From Deltaproteobacteria bacterium (GTDB taxonomy: Bacteria > Myxococcota_A > Polyangia > Polyangiales > JADJMO01): a stretch of DNA of 64,000 bases. How positions within the stretch are numbered: position 1 is the first letter of the stretch; the number at the start of each line of letters is the position of its first letter. Below are positions 1-8,007 of this stretch, piece by piece. The stretch is taken from the NCBI GenBank assembly GCA_022843175.1, contig JALHOE010000004.1, positions 1 through 64,000 on the forward strand, in the 5' to 3' direction. A program made the translations under genes and the position numbers. The notes beneath the pieces are model-generated. The model ran no database searches. It was not told the origin of the DNA and saw only the letters and a program-made list of their open reading frames with translations.

Positions 1-452
1 CCGTCGCGGAGCGGGCGGCCCTTGCCGCACGGGCCCGTCGCGTAGCCGTAGCAGCACGCGGCCGGGTCCTTCTTCTCGCGTTGCTCCTTGGTGATGAACT
101 CGATGTACGAGGCGTTCTGGTCCTCGAAGCCCTCGATGAGGGCGTCCTTCGGGATCTTCACGGTGCCGCCGCACTCCAGCGCGAGCGCGCTCGCATCCCA
201 CGGGAACGCGACCTTCGGCCGGCCGGTGGTGCAGAAATGGACGTACGTGCAGTGGCCCGGCTTCTCGGCCGAGCCCTCGAGGATCCACGTCTTCACCTTC
301 GGCTCCTCCGGAGCCACCGGCTTCTTCTTCTTCTTGAGGCCCTCGTTCTCGACGGACGTCGCCTCGCCGAGGTCCTTCTTGCAGGCGACGGGGAGCGACA
401 CGCACGTGAGCGAGAGCGAGACGAACAGACGCTGGCGAAGCCCCGAGTACAT
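1..452 (-). CDS. Secreted cysteine-containing lipoprotein, partial (C-terminus off window)
   Basis: Reading the minus strand from an ATG at 452 gives 150 codons that stay open to the window edge. Residues 1-24 form a signal peptide ending in the lipobox LPVAC, so Cys24 is probably lipidated. A run of five lysines follows at about residue 40, then a globular part with paired cysteines, including a CCYGYATGPCG motif near the cut end. I recognise no enzyme family; the cysteine pattern suggests a disulfide-stabilised surface protein. It lies downstream of sucA on the same strand but is separated from it by a repeat block, so it probably has its own promoter. The function is unknown. Confidence 0.6.
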   Translation of the reverse strand, partial: MYSGLRQRLFVSLSLTCVSLPVACKKDLGEATSVENEGLKKKKKPVAPEEPKVKTWILEGSAEKPGHCTYVHFCTTGRPKVAFPWDASALALECGGTVKIPKDALIEGFEDQNASYIEFITKEQREKKDPAACCYGYATGPCGKGRPLRD

Positions 453-475
453 CCCCCGAGGCTACTGCGCAAATA

Positions 476-648
476 GCCGCGCGCGTAAGCGAGCGCCTGA
501 CACGACAAGCCGCAGCAGCTAGGCGCGCGCGTAAGCGAGCGCCTGACACGACAAGCCGCAGCAACTAGGCGCGCGCGTAAGCGAGCGCCTGACACGACAA
601 GCCGCAGCAACTAGGCGCGCGCGTAAGCGAGCGCCTGAGACGACAAGG
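476..648. repeat. 46-bp tandem repeat, about 3.7 copies, each carrying a GTAA-loop hairpin
   Basis: Units start at 476, 522, 568 and 614 with an exact 46-bp period; the last diverges after about 33 bases. Each unit begins with the hairpin sequence GGCGCGCGCGTAAGCGAGCG, which folds into a ten-position stem with one G/A mismatch and a GTAA loop. In RNA this loop would be a GNRA-type tetraloop closed by C-G. The rest of the unit is a constant spacer. The block lies between the 3' end of sucA and the start of the next minus-strand gene. An inverted copy of the hairpin follows at 677-700. Confidence 0.9.
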
Positions 649-676
649 CTCTGACAGTACCGGCGCGGACAGGACC

Positions 677-700
677 AGGCGCTCGCTTACGCGCGCGCCT
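677..700 (-). repeat. Inverted copy of the GTAA hairpin, directly after the sucA stop
   Basis: The 24 bases are the exact reverse complement of the hairpin core in the 476-648 block. On the sucA transcript the hairpin begins 5 nt after the stop codon (706-708), so it is placed to stabilise or end that mRNA. It has no U-tract, so it is not a textbook intrinsic terminator. With the direct copy at 613-636 it could also pair into a 24-bp stem. Confidence 0.75.
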
Positions 701-705
701 ATTTG

Positions 706-3498
706 CTAGGCGAACGCTTGCTCGATGAGGCGCGCCTGCTCGAGCTTGTGCGCGGCGCTCGACCCCGTCGCGGGCGAAGCGCTCTCGTCGCGGCCGACGC
801 AGCTGAACTTCTCGAAGCGGCGGCGGAACCAGTCGCCGAGACGCGCGTTGACGAACCACCACGCACCCGAGTTCCACGGCTCGTCCTGCACCCAGTTGAC
901 CTGGATGTTGCGAGGGAACTTATCGACCGCCTGGAGGAGCGAGTCGTCGAGCGGGTAGAGCTGCTCGAGGCGCACGATGGCGACGTCTTCGGCGCCGCGC
1001 GCGCGACGCGCATCCGCCAAGTCGTAGTAGACCTTGCCGCTGCAGAGGAGCAGCTTCTTCACCTTCTCGGGCGCGACGCTCAGATCGGGGATGACCCGCT
1101 GGAACGTGCCCTCGGAGAGCTCTTTGATCGTCGATACCGGATGGGTGCCGGGCTGCGCGGCCGCGGGCGCGCGGAGCATGCTCTTCGGCGTCATGATGAC
1201 GAGCGGCTTGCGCCAGGGGCGAAGCACCTGCCGACGGAGCGCGTGGAAGATCTGCGCGGGCGTCGTGAGGTTGCACACCTGGATGTTGTCCTCGGCGGCG
1301 AGCTGGAGGAACCGCTCGAGGCGCGCGCTCGAGTGCTCGGGGCCCTGGCCCTCGTAGCCATGCGGCAGGAGCAGGACGATGCCGCTGAGGCGGCGCCACT
1401 TGTCCTCTCCTGAAGTAATGAACTGGTCGATGATGACCTGCGCGCCGTTGGCGAAGTCCCCGAATTGCGCCTCCCAGATCACGAGCGCATCGGGGAAGTC
1501 GAGCGAGTAGCCGTAGTCGAAGCCGAGGACGCCCTGCTCCGAGAGCGGCGAGTCCCACACCTCGAACTTGCCCTGCTGGCTCGAGAGGTTCTGCAGCGGC
1601 GAGTGCTTCTCGCCCGTCTTGCTGTCGAACAGCACCGCGTGGCGGTGGGTGAAGGTGCCTCGCCGCGCGTCCTGCCCGGAGAGGCGGATCGGCGTGCCCT
1701 GCTCGAGGAGCGAGGCGAAGGCCATCGCCTCGCCGGTGCCCCAGTCGAACGGCTCGCCCGATTCGAGCTTGGCCGCGCGGTCCTCCCACACCTTCGCGAC
1801 CTTCGCGTTGGCGTTGAAGCCCTGCGGGAAGGTGGCCATCTTGCGGGCGAGCGCGATCAGGCGCTGCGCCTCGACGCGCGTGGCCACCTCGGGCGTGGCC
1901 TGGTCGCGGCCGCCGCGATACGGGATCCACACGCCGCCCATCGCGTTCGGCACCCACGAGACCTCGCTCTTGCGAACGAAGTCGAGCGCATCCATAAACG
2001 ACTTATACGTCGTCTCCATGACGCCATCGACATCGGCCTGGGTGGCCGCGCCGGCCGCGATGAGCTCCTTGGCGAAGATCTCGCGGATGGACGGCTTCTT
2101 GTCGATCGCCGCGTACATCGTGGGCTGGGTGAAGCGCGGCTCGTCGGTCTCGTTGTGACCGTATTTGCGGTAGCAGAGCAGGTCGATGACGACGTCGGCG
2201 CCGAAGCGCTGGCGGTACTCCGCGGCCATGCGGGCGACGTGGGCGACCGCCTCGAGGTCCTCGCCGTTCACGTGGAACACCGGGATGCGCAGCATGCGGG
2301 CGAGGTCGGTGGCGTAGCGGGTGCTACGCGAGTCCTTGGGGATGGTGGTGAACCCGACCTGGTTGTTGATGATGATGTGCACCGTGCCGCCGGTGCAGTA
2401 GCCCTCGAGGCGCGCGAGGTTGATCGTCTCGGCGACGACGCCCTGCCCCATGAACGCCGCGTCGCCGTGGATGAGGAGCGGCACCACCTTGTGGCGCTGC
2501 TTGTCGTCCTTGCGGTCCTGCTTGGCGCGGACGCGGCCCTCGACGACCGGGTTGACGAACTCGAGGTGCGACGGGTTGAAGGCGAGCGTGAGGTGGACGG
2601 TGCGACCCGACGACGTGACCCGATCGGTCGACGCGCCGAGGTGATACTTCACGTCGCCCGAGCCGAGGTGCTTCTCGGGCTCGTTGTCGACGAACGCGGC
2701 GAGGATCTCGCGCACGTTCTTGTCCATGATGTTGACGAGGACGCTGAGGCGGCCGCGGTGGGCCATGCCGAGCACGATCTCCTCGGCGCCCATCTCTCCC
2801 GCCTTGTCGATCAAGAGATCGAGCATCGGGATCATCGACTCGCCGCCCTGCACCGAGAAGCGCTTGGCGCCGATGAAGTTCTTGTGGATGAACGTCTCGA
2901 ACGCCTCGGCCTCGGTGAGCTTCTGCAGGATGCGCGAGGACAGCTCGGGCCCGAGCTCGAGGCGGTTGAGCGTCGACTCCATCTGCTCCTGCAGCCAGCG
3001 GCGCTGCTCGGGCTCCTCGATGTCGCGGAACTCGACGCCGATCGAGCGGCAGTAGGTGTGCTGAACGCGGTCGATGATCTCGCGGAGCGTGGCTGTGGGC
3101 GCGCCGGGCATGTCGGCGACGCTGAAGTCGCTGTCGAGGTCCTCCTCGGAGAGGCCGAACGTCTCGAGCGCGAAGTCGGAGTGTGCGGGCGGCGCTTCGT
3201 CCATCAGGAGGCCGAGCGGGTCGATCTTCGCCAGCAGGTGACCGCGCGCGCGGTAGGTCGCGATGAGCTGGGTGACGCCGGCCTGCTTGACCGCCTTGAG
3301 CAGCTCGGCCGCGTTCCCCTCGAACCGTCCCGGCGGGAGACTCGGCGACGACGCCGGCGGCGCCGAGCCCCGGTCGCCCCCACGGATCAGCTCGTCGAGG
3401 TACGCGCGCCACTGCTCGTCGACCGAGCCGCGGTCGTGCAGGTACATGCCCACGAGCTCACTCACCAAACCTGCGTTTACGCCGAAATCCTTGGTCAT
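706..3498 (-). CDS. sucA: 2-oxoglutarate dehydrogenase E1 component
   Basis: This is the thiamine-diphosphate-dependent decarboxylase subunit of the 2-oxoglutarate dehydrogenase complex in the TCA cycle. At 930 aa it is full length for SucA. Residues 1-40 match the short N-terminal helix that binds the E2 partner (LVSELVGMYLHDRGSVDEQW). The diphosphate-binding region GMAHRGRL lies near residue 243, the HGDAAFMGQG cofactor-binding stretch near 346, and NNQVGFTT near 379. The C-terminal transketolase-like half is complete. No sucB or lpd gene follows in the window, so the gene stands alone here. The ATG at 3498 fits the family N-terminus. Its 3' end runs into the hairpin repeat. Confidence 0.97.
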   Translation of the reverse strand: MTKDFGVNAGLVSELVGMYLHDRGSVDEQWRAYLDELIRGGDRGSAPPASSPSLPPGRFEGNAAELLKAVKQAGVTQLIATYRARGHLLAKIDPLGLLMDEAPPAHSDFALETFGLSEEDLDSDFSVADMPGAPTATLREIIDRVQHTYCRSIGVEFRDIEEPEQRRWLQEQMESTLNRLELGPELSSRILQKLTEAEAFETFIHKNFIGAKRFSVQGGESMIPMLDLLIDKAGEMGAEEIVLGMAHRGRLSVLVNIMDKNVREILAAFVDNEPEKHLGSGDVKYHLGASTDRVTSSGRTVHLTLAFNPSHLEFVNPVVEGRVRAKQDRKDDKQRHKVVPLLIHGDAAFMGQGVVAETINLARLEGYCTGGTVHIIINNQVGFTTIPKDSRSTRYATDLARMLRIPVFHVNGEDLEAVAHVARMAAEYRQRFGADVVIDLLCYRKYGHNETDEPRFTQPTMYAAIDKKPSIREIFAKELIAAGAATQADVDGVMETTYKSFMDALDFVRKSEVSWVPNAMGGVWIPYRGGRDQATPEVATRVEAQRLIALARKMATFPQGFNANAKVAKVWEDRAAKLESGEPFDWGTGEAMAFASLLEQGTPIRLSGQDARRGTFTHRHAVLFDSKTGEKHSPLQNLSSQQGKFEVWDSPLSEQGVLGFDYGYSLDFPDALVIWEAQFGDFANGAQVIIDQFITSGEDKWRRLSGIVLLLPHGYEGQGPEHSSARLERFLQLAAEDNIQVCNLTTPAQIFHALRRQVLRPWRKPLVIMTPKSMLRAPAAAQPGTHPVSTIKELSEGTFQRVIPDLSVAPEKVKKLLLCSGKVYYDLADARRARGAEDVAIVRLEQLYPLDDSLLQAVDKFPRNIQVNWVQDEPWNSGAWWFVNARLGDWFRRRFEKFSCVGRDESASPATGSSAAHKLEQARLIEQAFA

Positions 3499-3554
3499 CT
3501 TGGCCCGCCGACCTTAGCAGAAATGCGGCCCGCCGACGCGTCCGCGGCTAGGTT

Positions 3555-4016
3555 ATGGGGATGGGAGACGAGCCGGAGAAGAAGGCCGGCGGACGATTGG
3601 GCGGGACGCGGCCGGGTCCGGGCGTGGATCCGATGCGCCCGCCGAGCCGGATCGATCCCGGCAAGCGGCGCCTCGACCGCGCGGTCTCGGTCGCGATCGC
3701 TATCCCCACGCCGATGGAGCGCGCCGCCGTCGCCAAGGCGCTGATCCAGGCGCAGTGCACGGTCACCATCGTCGACGCCGCCGACGACGTGCGCGACGCG
3801 GAGGTGCTCATCGCCGACGTCGACGTGCCGGAGATGTTCGCGCTGATCGACGCCGTGCGCCGCACGCGCAAGGACATCGGGCTCATCGCGTGGACAAGCC
3901 GTCGCGCGATGGTGGAGCGCGGCTTGTCGGCGATGGACTTCGATCGCTGCGAGTCCATCGACCGCAAGGCGCGCATCTCGGAGCTGGTCGAGGCCGTGCA
4001 GCGCGTCGCCGACTGA
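3555..4016 (+). CDS. Receiver-like (CheY-fold) protein, possibly degenerate
   Basis: The 153-aa product starts with a charged, Pro/Gly-rich tail of about 45 residues. A domain then alternates hydrophobic strands with helices in the manner of a response-regulator receiver: VSVAIAIPTPMERAAVAKAL, then VLIADVDVPEMFALIDAV, then IGLIAWTSR. The acidic pocket is only partly present; the Asp of the ADVDVP strand sits about where the phosphorylated Asp would be. No output domain follows. It is transcribed divergently from sucA, 56 bp away. The start may be the ATG at 3555 or at 3561. A single-domain or pseudo-receiver role is inferred. Confidence 0.55.
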   Translation: MGMGDEPEKKAGGRLGGTRPGPGVDPMRPPSRIDPGKRRLDRAVSVAIAIPTPMERAAVAKALIQAQCTVTIVDAADDVRDAEVLIADVDVPEMFALIDAVRRTRKDIGLIAWTSRRAMVERGLSAMDFDRCESIDRKARISELVEAVQRVAD

Positions 4017-4077
4017 GGGCCGTCCCCTGCCAAGGGCTCGCCGCGGGGGGGCAGGAGGATTGCCTCTCGAGATTCCG

Positions 4078-4165
4078 ATCTACTCGCTATACGCGTTAGT
4101 TCGGATCGAGAACGTATGGCCGGGACGGAGCCAACTACCCGAACTAACGCGTATAGCGAGTAGAT
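4078..4165. repeat. Perfect 27-bp inverted repeat with 34-bp loop
   Basis: The arms are 4078-4104 and 4139-4165; the left starts ATCTACTCGCTATACGCGTT and the right is its exact complement. Arms of this length in DNA this GC-rich are unusual, and the arms are visibly richer in A/T than their surroundings. The element lies downstream of the gene ending at 4016 and downstream of the minus-strand scar at 4237-4399, so it could end transcription from both sides. No transposase and no clear flanking direct repeat were seen. Confidence 0.9.
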
Positions 4166-4207
4166 GCGAACTCGGGTCGGTGCCCGGGTCGAGGTAGGGC
4201 GGCCCGG

Positions 4208-4399
4208 GGCTACCGCTCGTCGCAGCCGCACTCCGCGTATCTCGCTCTCCTCCATCACGATCGGGTTGTGGAGGAGAAGCCCGTCGTCCTTCAAGCGGAC
4301 GACGACCATCGTCTGCTCGAGCGACATCGTGGGGATCGCTCCCCACACGCGCCATGGGTTCTCTGCCAGCTGCTCGAGCTTGCCGTGGGGAAGCACGTT
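4208..4399 (-). pseudogene. Chimeric scar: N-terminus of a metallo-hydrolase-like gene joined to a zinc-ribbon gene tail
   Basis: On the minus strand, 4255-4381 encodes a segment beginning LEQLAENPWRVWGAIPTMSL and ending near LLLHNPIVMEE. It matches the N-terminus of the intact gene at 44746-45444 (LEQLAENLWRVEGDIPRMKL); I count about 23 identities in 44 positions. The homology stops at about 4240. There, 29 bases (4208-4236) are identical to 35101-35129, the last codons and stop of the zinc-ribbon gene at 35103-35267, but in a different reading frame from the upstream piece. The locus is thus a fusion of two broken genes, next to the 27-bp inverted repeat. It should not make a functional protein. 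Confidence 0.75.
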
Positions 4400-4491
4400 C
4401 CACGCGCGGCATTGGTCTTCGCAATACCTCCCCAGCTGGGCGAAGCGCGCCGTGTCGGCGAGCGGTGCCCCGCGCCTCGGACGCCCGGTTG

Positions 4492-4926
4492 CTAACAGCC
4501 GCTGCAGGCGGGAGGCGGCGCCAAGTTTCCGCGCACCGTCGTGATGGTGCAGGTTCCGGGGCAGTCCTCGCCGTTGATGTACCGCGTGGTCTTCTCCGGC
4601 GCGGACGTGGCGGTCGCGATCACCTTTCCGTCGTACGAGAGCGACGGCACGCTGGTGTCGCCGGGAGCGCCCTCGGAGCTCGTGAACCCCACGACGACAC
4701 CGCGGTCCACCACCGGTTGCACGTCGGGGCTCGCGCACGTCGCCGTGGTCGATCCGGGCTGCACGCGACAGCTCGTCGACAACACCAGGTAGGGGCCGGG
4801 TGGCAGCGCACCTGTGGCCGTAAAGACGACGCGCGTCTGGTCCAGGCACGCCATCGCGGGGCAGGCGCGGTCGGCCGGCGAGCAGTGCATCAACGGCAAG
4901 GTAAGAAGGAGCCATCTCATAATCAT
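4492..4926 (-). CDS. Secreted protein of unknown function
   Basis: The predicted protein has 144 aa when started at the ATG at 4926 (or 4920), which puts the signal peptide (MRWLLLTLPLMHC) at the N-terminus; the longer reading adds a non-signal extension. The cysteine at the end of the hydrophobic stretch suggests a lipoprotein, although the preceding residues are not a canonical lipobox. The mature part is a single beta-rich domain with six or more cysteines and ends PPACSGC. The gene stands alone on the minus strand. I recognise no family. Confidence 0.55.
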   Translation of the reverse strand: MIMRWLLLTLPLMHCSPADRACPAMACLDQTRVVFTATGALPPGPYLVLSTSCRVQPGSTTATCASPDVQPVVDRGVVVGFTSSEGAPGDTSVPSLSYDGKVIATATSAPEKTTRYINGEDCPGTCTITTVRGNLAPPPACSGC

Positions 4927-5102
4927 TCCGTGCAGCGTAGCCGCCGCTCCCACGGAGCGCTCCGATGCTGCGGCGTTAGCCTCATAGGGTGTCGCGTACG
5001 TCGCTCAGCGTCCTCCTCCGTGCGGACCATCGACAACGACGCCTCCTTCACGTTCCGGTTTCACGAGCTCGACTGACTTGGAGCCGCGTGTAGCCTCCTC
5101 GA

Positions 5103-5588
5103 ATGACCATTGATGACCAGCGTCTTCGCGCGATCGTGCGTCTCAGCGACAGGGGCGAGACCTACCGCGAAGCCGGCAGCCCCACTGCGGACGACGCCGA
5201 TCGCATCCTCGGCATCGCGGCGATGATGATCCGGGCGGACGGGCAGGAGTATTCGGAGGAGCTCCGCGCCTTTCGCATCTTCGCCGACGAGGTGCGATCG
5301 ATCACCGGCGCCGAAGACGTTGCCGCGCTCGACGACCATCCCTCCGGCCTGGACGAGGAGGGGCGCCTCGCCCGCGTGCGAGCCCTCGCGAAGGAGCTCA
5401 GTTGCCCCGCGGCCGGCGCGCTCGGCTACAAAATCGCCGTCGCGCTGCGCGACTGCGATCAGGCCGTCGTCGACAGCGAGTACGACCTCGAGGACGCTCT
5501 CGCGACGGCGCTCGGCCTGACCGCCGAAGACATCGATGCGTTGACCGCGGAGGTGCACGATGCGCTCGCCGGTCCCGAGTCGCTTTGA
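5103..5588 (+). CDS. TerB-like small acidic protein
   Basis: The 161-aa protein is soluble, helical and acidic. The stretch ILGIAAMMIRADGQEYSEEL (about residues 36-55) resembles the helix-turn of TerB/TerB-like domains, where an Asp-Gly step and acidic residues line a metal-binding site. TerB domains are found in tellurite-resistance and stress-related membrane complexes. No other ter gene is near, so the role is open. The ATG at 5103 is the first start of the open frame. Assignment to the TerB fold is by pattern only. Confidence 0.6.
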   Translation: MTIDDQRLRAIVRLSDRGETYREAGSPTADDADRILGIAAMMIRADGQEYSEELRAFRIFADEVRSITGAEDVAALDDHPSGLDEEGRLARVRALAKELSCPAAGALGYKIAVALRDCDQAVVDSEYDLEDALATALGLTAEDIDALTAEVHDALAGPESL

Positions 5589-5769
5589 AGGCTTCTGCGT
5601 CGCGGCGCGCACCCTTCAACCAATGACATTCGCCGACCGAGAGCTCAGCGTCGAGCGCCCGGTGCTCACGCGTTTGGAACGGCACAGAGATGTGGCTCGC
5701 ACATTCCTTTGAAGCAGCGCAGTCCGCATCGCTCCCGACCACGCACCTGCGCCTTACGCCTGGGCCTGC

Positions 5770-6699
5770 TCACCGCCCACGCCGCCGCTCGGCCGCCTTT
5801 CCCACCTTCTTCGGCGGCGCGCTCAGGCTCTCGGCGAGGAGATCATAGACCAGCCGGATCCTCCGGCTCGTGCGCAGCTCGCGGTGACAGACCAGCCACA
5901 TCGGGATCGGGAGCGGCGCGAGGGACGGCAGCACGCGGCGCACGCGCGGCTCGGCGTCGCCGATCTCCTCCATCATGATGCAGATGCCGACCCCCTGTTT
6001 GCACAGCTCCCACTGCACGAGGTGGTTCTCGGTCACGATCGGGAACTGCTCGCGCGTGACCTCGACGCCGAGCGTGCGGAGGCCGTCGATCATGATGTCC
6101 GTCCGATCGAAGGCGAAGAGCTCCGCGCGCGAGAGATCGCGCGGCGACGCGATCTTCGCTCGCTCGAGGTAGGAGGGCGCTGCGTACATATGCGCGTGGG
6201 AGTCCCGGAGCTTCTGGGCGATGAGATCGGGCTGGCTCACGCGGAAGTTGCGGACCGCGATGTCGGCCTCGCGGCGGTGGAGATCGCGCGCCTTGTTCGA
6301 CGCGACGAGCTCGAGCTCGATGCCGGGGTGCTCACGGCGGAGCCGCGCCACGATCGGGGGCAGCAGGTACGCCGAGATCGCTTCGCTGGCGGTGATGCAC
6401 ACCGAGCCGACGATCGACGACGACTGGCCCGTCGCCGCGAGGGACACGCGCGTCGCCGCCTCGTGCATCGCGCGCACGTGCTCGACGAGATCGATCCCGG
6501 AGCGCGTGAGCGCGAGGCTCGTCCCGACGCGCTCGAACAACGTCACGGAGAGCTCCTCCTCGAGCGCGGCGATCTGACGGCCGACCGTCGGCTGCGTCGT
6601 CCCGAGCGCGCGGGCGGCGGCCGAGAACGAGCCCTCTTCGGCCGTGACGAGGAACGCCCGGGCTCGGTTCCAGTCGAAGGTCGCGGAGCGCCAGTCCAT
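5770..6699 (-). CDS. LysR-family transcriptional regulator
   Basis: The first 60 residues carry the LysR winged helix-turn-helix (FLVTAEEGSFSAAARALGTT then QPTVGRQIAALEEEL). A periplasmic-binding-protein-like effector domain follows to residue 309. With the start at 6699 the length matches the family; an ATG at 6711 is also possible. The gene is divergent from the oxidoreductase at 6770, leaving 70 bp for a shared promoter and operator. LysR proteins commonly regulate the divergent neighbour, so control of that gene is likely but inferred. The C-terminal tail is Arg/Lys-rich. Confidence 0.92.
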   Translation of the reverse strand: MDWRSATFDWNRARAFLVTAEEGSFSAAARALGTTQPTVGRQIAALEEELSVTLFERVGTSLALTRSGIDLVEHVRAMHEAATRVSLAATGQSSSIVGSVCITASEAISAYLLPPIVARLRREHPGIELELVASNKARDLHRREADIAVRNFRVSQPDLIAQKLRDSHAHMYAAPSYLERAKIASPRDLSRAELFAFDRTDIMIDGLRTLGVEVTREQFPIVTENHLVQWELCKQGVGICIMMEEIGDAEPRVRRVLPSLAPLPIPMWLVCHRELRTSRRIRLVYDLLAESLSAPPKKVGKAAERRRGR

Positions 6700-6769
6700 G
6701 CATTTCTGCATACCACCTGTGCGCGCCGGCCCACTTCTCGTTCTCGCTGCGCGTCGCACACTCTGCGGC

Positions 6770-7897
6770 ATGCGAGCAGCCGTCACCCCCGTCTATGGTC
6801 CCCCGGACGTCCTCGAGCTCCGCGATGTGCCGAAGCCGGCGCTCCGCGAGCGCGACGTCCTGATCGAGGTGCACGCGAGCCCGGTGAACGCCGCCGACCA
6901 CCGGCTGCGGTCCGCGGACTTCCCCTCGTTCTCGGCGGTGATCGGCCGCCTCATCATCGGCCTCCGGCGGCCGCGCCACGCCGTGCAGGGCACGATGTTC
7001 GCGGGCCGGGTGGTCGCCGTCGGTCGCGCGGTCACGCGGTACGCCGTCGGCGACGACGTGTTCGGCAGCGCCGACCACGGCACCTATGCCGAGTACCTCG
7101 CGGTGTCCGAGGACGGCCCGATGGCGCGCCTGCCGCAGAACCTCTCCTACGGCGAGGCCGCCGCCCTCCCCTACGGCGCGGTGACGGCGATGCACTTCCT
7201 CCGCGATCTGCGCCCCGGAGAGAAGCTCCTGGTGCTCGGCGCCTCGGGCGGCGTCGGTCGCTTCGCCGTGCAGCTCGGCAAGCACCGCGGCGCCGAGGTG
7301 ACCGCGGTGTGCAGCGCCGCGACGTTCGACCTGGTGCGCGGCCTCGGAGCGGACCACGTCCTCGACTACGCGACCGCGACGCCCGACGGCCGATACGACG
7401 CGATCTTCGATGTCGCCGGCGTCAGCACCTACCCGCGCGCGCGCGCCCTCCTCACGAGCACGGGACGCTACATGACGCTGCTCCTGAGCGTCGCCGTCCT
7501 CGTGCAGATGCTCGTCACCTCGCTGCGCCGCGGACCCAAAGCGCGCTTCGCGATCGCGTTCGGCGACCGGGAGCAGATGGAGGAGATCCGCGATCTCGCC
7601 GAGCGCGGCGTGCTCCGCCCGGTGATCGCGCGCACGTTCCCCCTCGCGCGCATCGCCGAAGCCCACGCGGCGCGGGAGCACGGGGCGGTGATCGTCGAGA
7701 TCGTGAGCTCAGAGCTTCGCCGAGCGGAGCGGGGAGGCGTGATGGAGGGCTCACTGCGCCGTCGCGAGATCCTCAGCCTCGAAATAGCGAATGGCGCCGC
7801 GATCGATCGCCGACAGATCCGTGACGTCGCTGCCGCTCACCCGGAGGTCCAAGAGCTTTGCGCCCCGCAGCGGCGAGAGGTCTCGCACATTGGGTGA
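6770..7897 (+). CDS. Zinc-independent quinone-oxidoreductase-like dehydrogenase with C-terminal read-through tail
   Basis: The protein belongs to the medium-chain dehydrogenase/reductase superfamily. An N-terminal GroES-like domain (MRAAVTPVYGPPDVLELRDV) is followed by a Rossmann fold with the nucleotide-binding loop GASGGVGRFAVQLGK near residue 158. There is no structural-zinc cysteine cluster, which points to NAD(P)H:quinone oxidoreductase or enoyl-reductase activity. Members normally end soon after the stretch at HGAVIVEIV (about residue 310). Here about 65 further residues follow, and most of them lie antisense to the leucine-rich-repeat remnant at 7751-7918, so the tail is probably accidental. 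The ATG at 6770 is the correct start. It is divergent from the LysR gene and probably controlled by it. Confidence 0.85.
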   Translation: MRAAVTPVYGPPDVLELRDVPKPALRERDVLIEVHASPVNAADHRLRSADFPSFSAVIGRLIIGLRRPRHAVQGTMFAGRVVAVGRAVTRYAVGDDVFGSADHGTYAEYLAVSEDGPMARLPQNLSYGEAAALPYGAVTAMHFLRDLRPGEKLLVLGASGGVGRFAVQLGKHRGAEVTAVCSAATFDLVRGLGADHVLDYATATPDGRYDAIFDVAGVSTYPRARALLTSTGRYMTLLLSVAVLVQMLVTSLRRGPKARFAIAFGDREQMEEIRDLAERGVLRPVIARTFPLARIAEAHAAREHGAVIVEIVSSELRRAERGGVMEGSLRRREILSLEIANGAAIDRRQIRDVAAAHPEVQELCAPQRREVSHIG

Positions 7898-7918
7898 AGC
7901 GGACGTCGACGCGTAACA
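7751..7918 (-). pseudogene. Remnant of a leucine-rich-repeat protein
   Basis: The minus strand encodes NVRDLSPLRGAKLLDLRVSG and then SDVTDLSAIDRGAIRYFEAE, ending at a TGA at 7751. The periodic L-x-x-L-x-L with V-T-D-L-S-x-I is the pattern of internalin/PpA-type leucine-rich repeats. About two repeats remain and no start region is present. It overlaps the 3' end of the plus-strand oxidoreductase. It is best read as the C-terminal relic of a larger gene. Confidence 0.55.
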
Positions 7919-8007
7919 GCCGCCTCTTGCCGGCGAGCGGCGTAAGGTCTTCGACCGGCGACCATGCGCAGCACGCCGAGCGACGGCGGAGACGACGAGG
8001 GTGACGC

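Noticed and set aside
476-648. Possible CRISPR array
   Set aside because: The 46-bp units are identical head-to-tail with no variable spacers and there are no cas genes.
1465-3744. 759-codon plus-strand open frame
   Set aside because: It is antisense to sucA; the sucA reading shows the enzyme motifs.
5040-5076. Short similarity of 5058-5072 to 13235-13250 (TTCACGAGCTCGAC)
   Set aside because: Only about 14 bases match and the surrounding sequence does not align, so it may be chance in GC-rich DNA.
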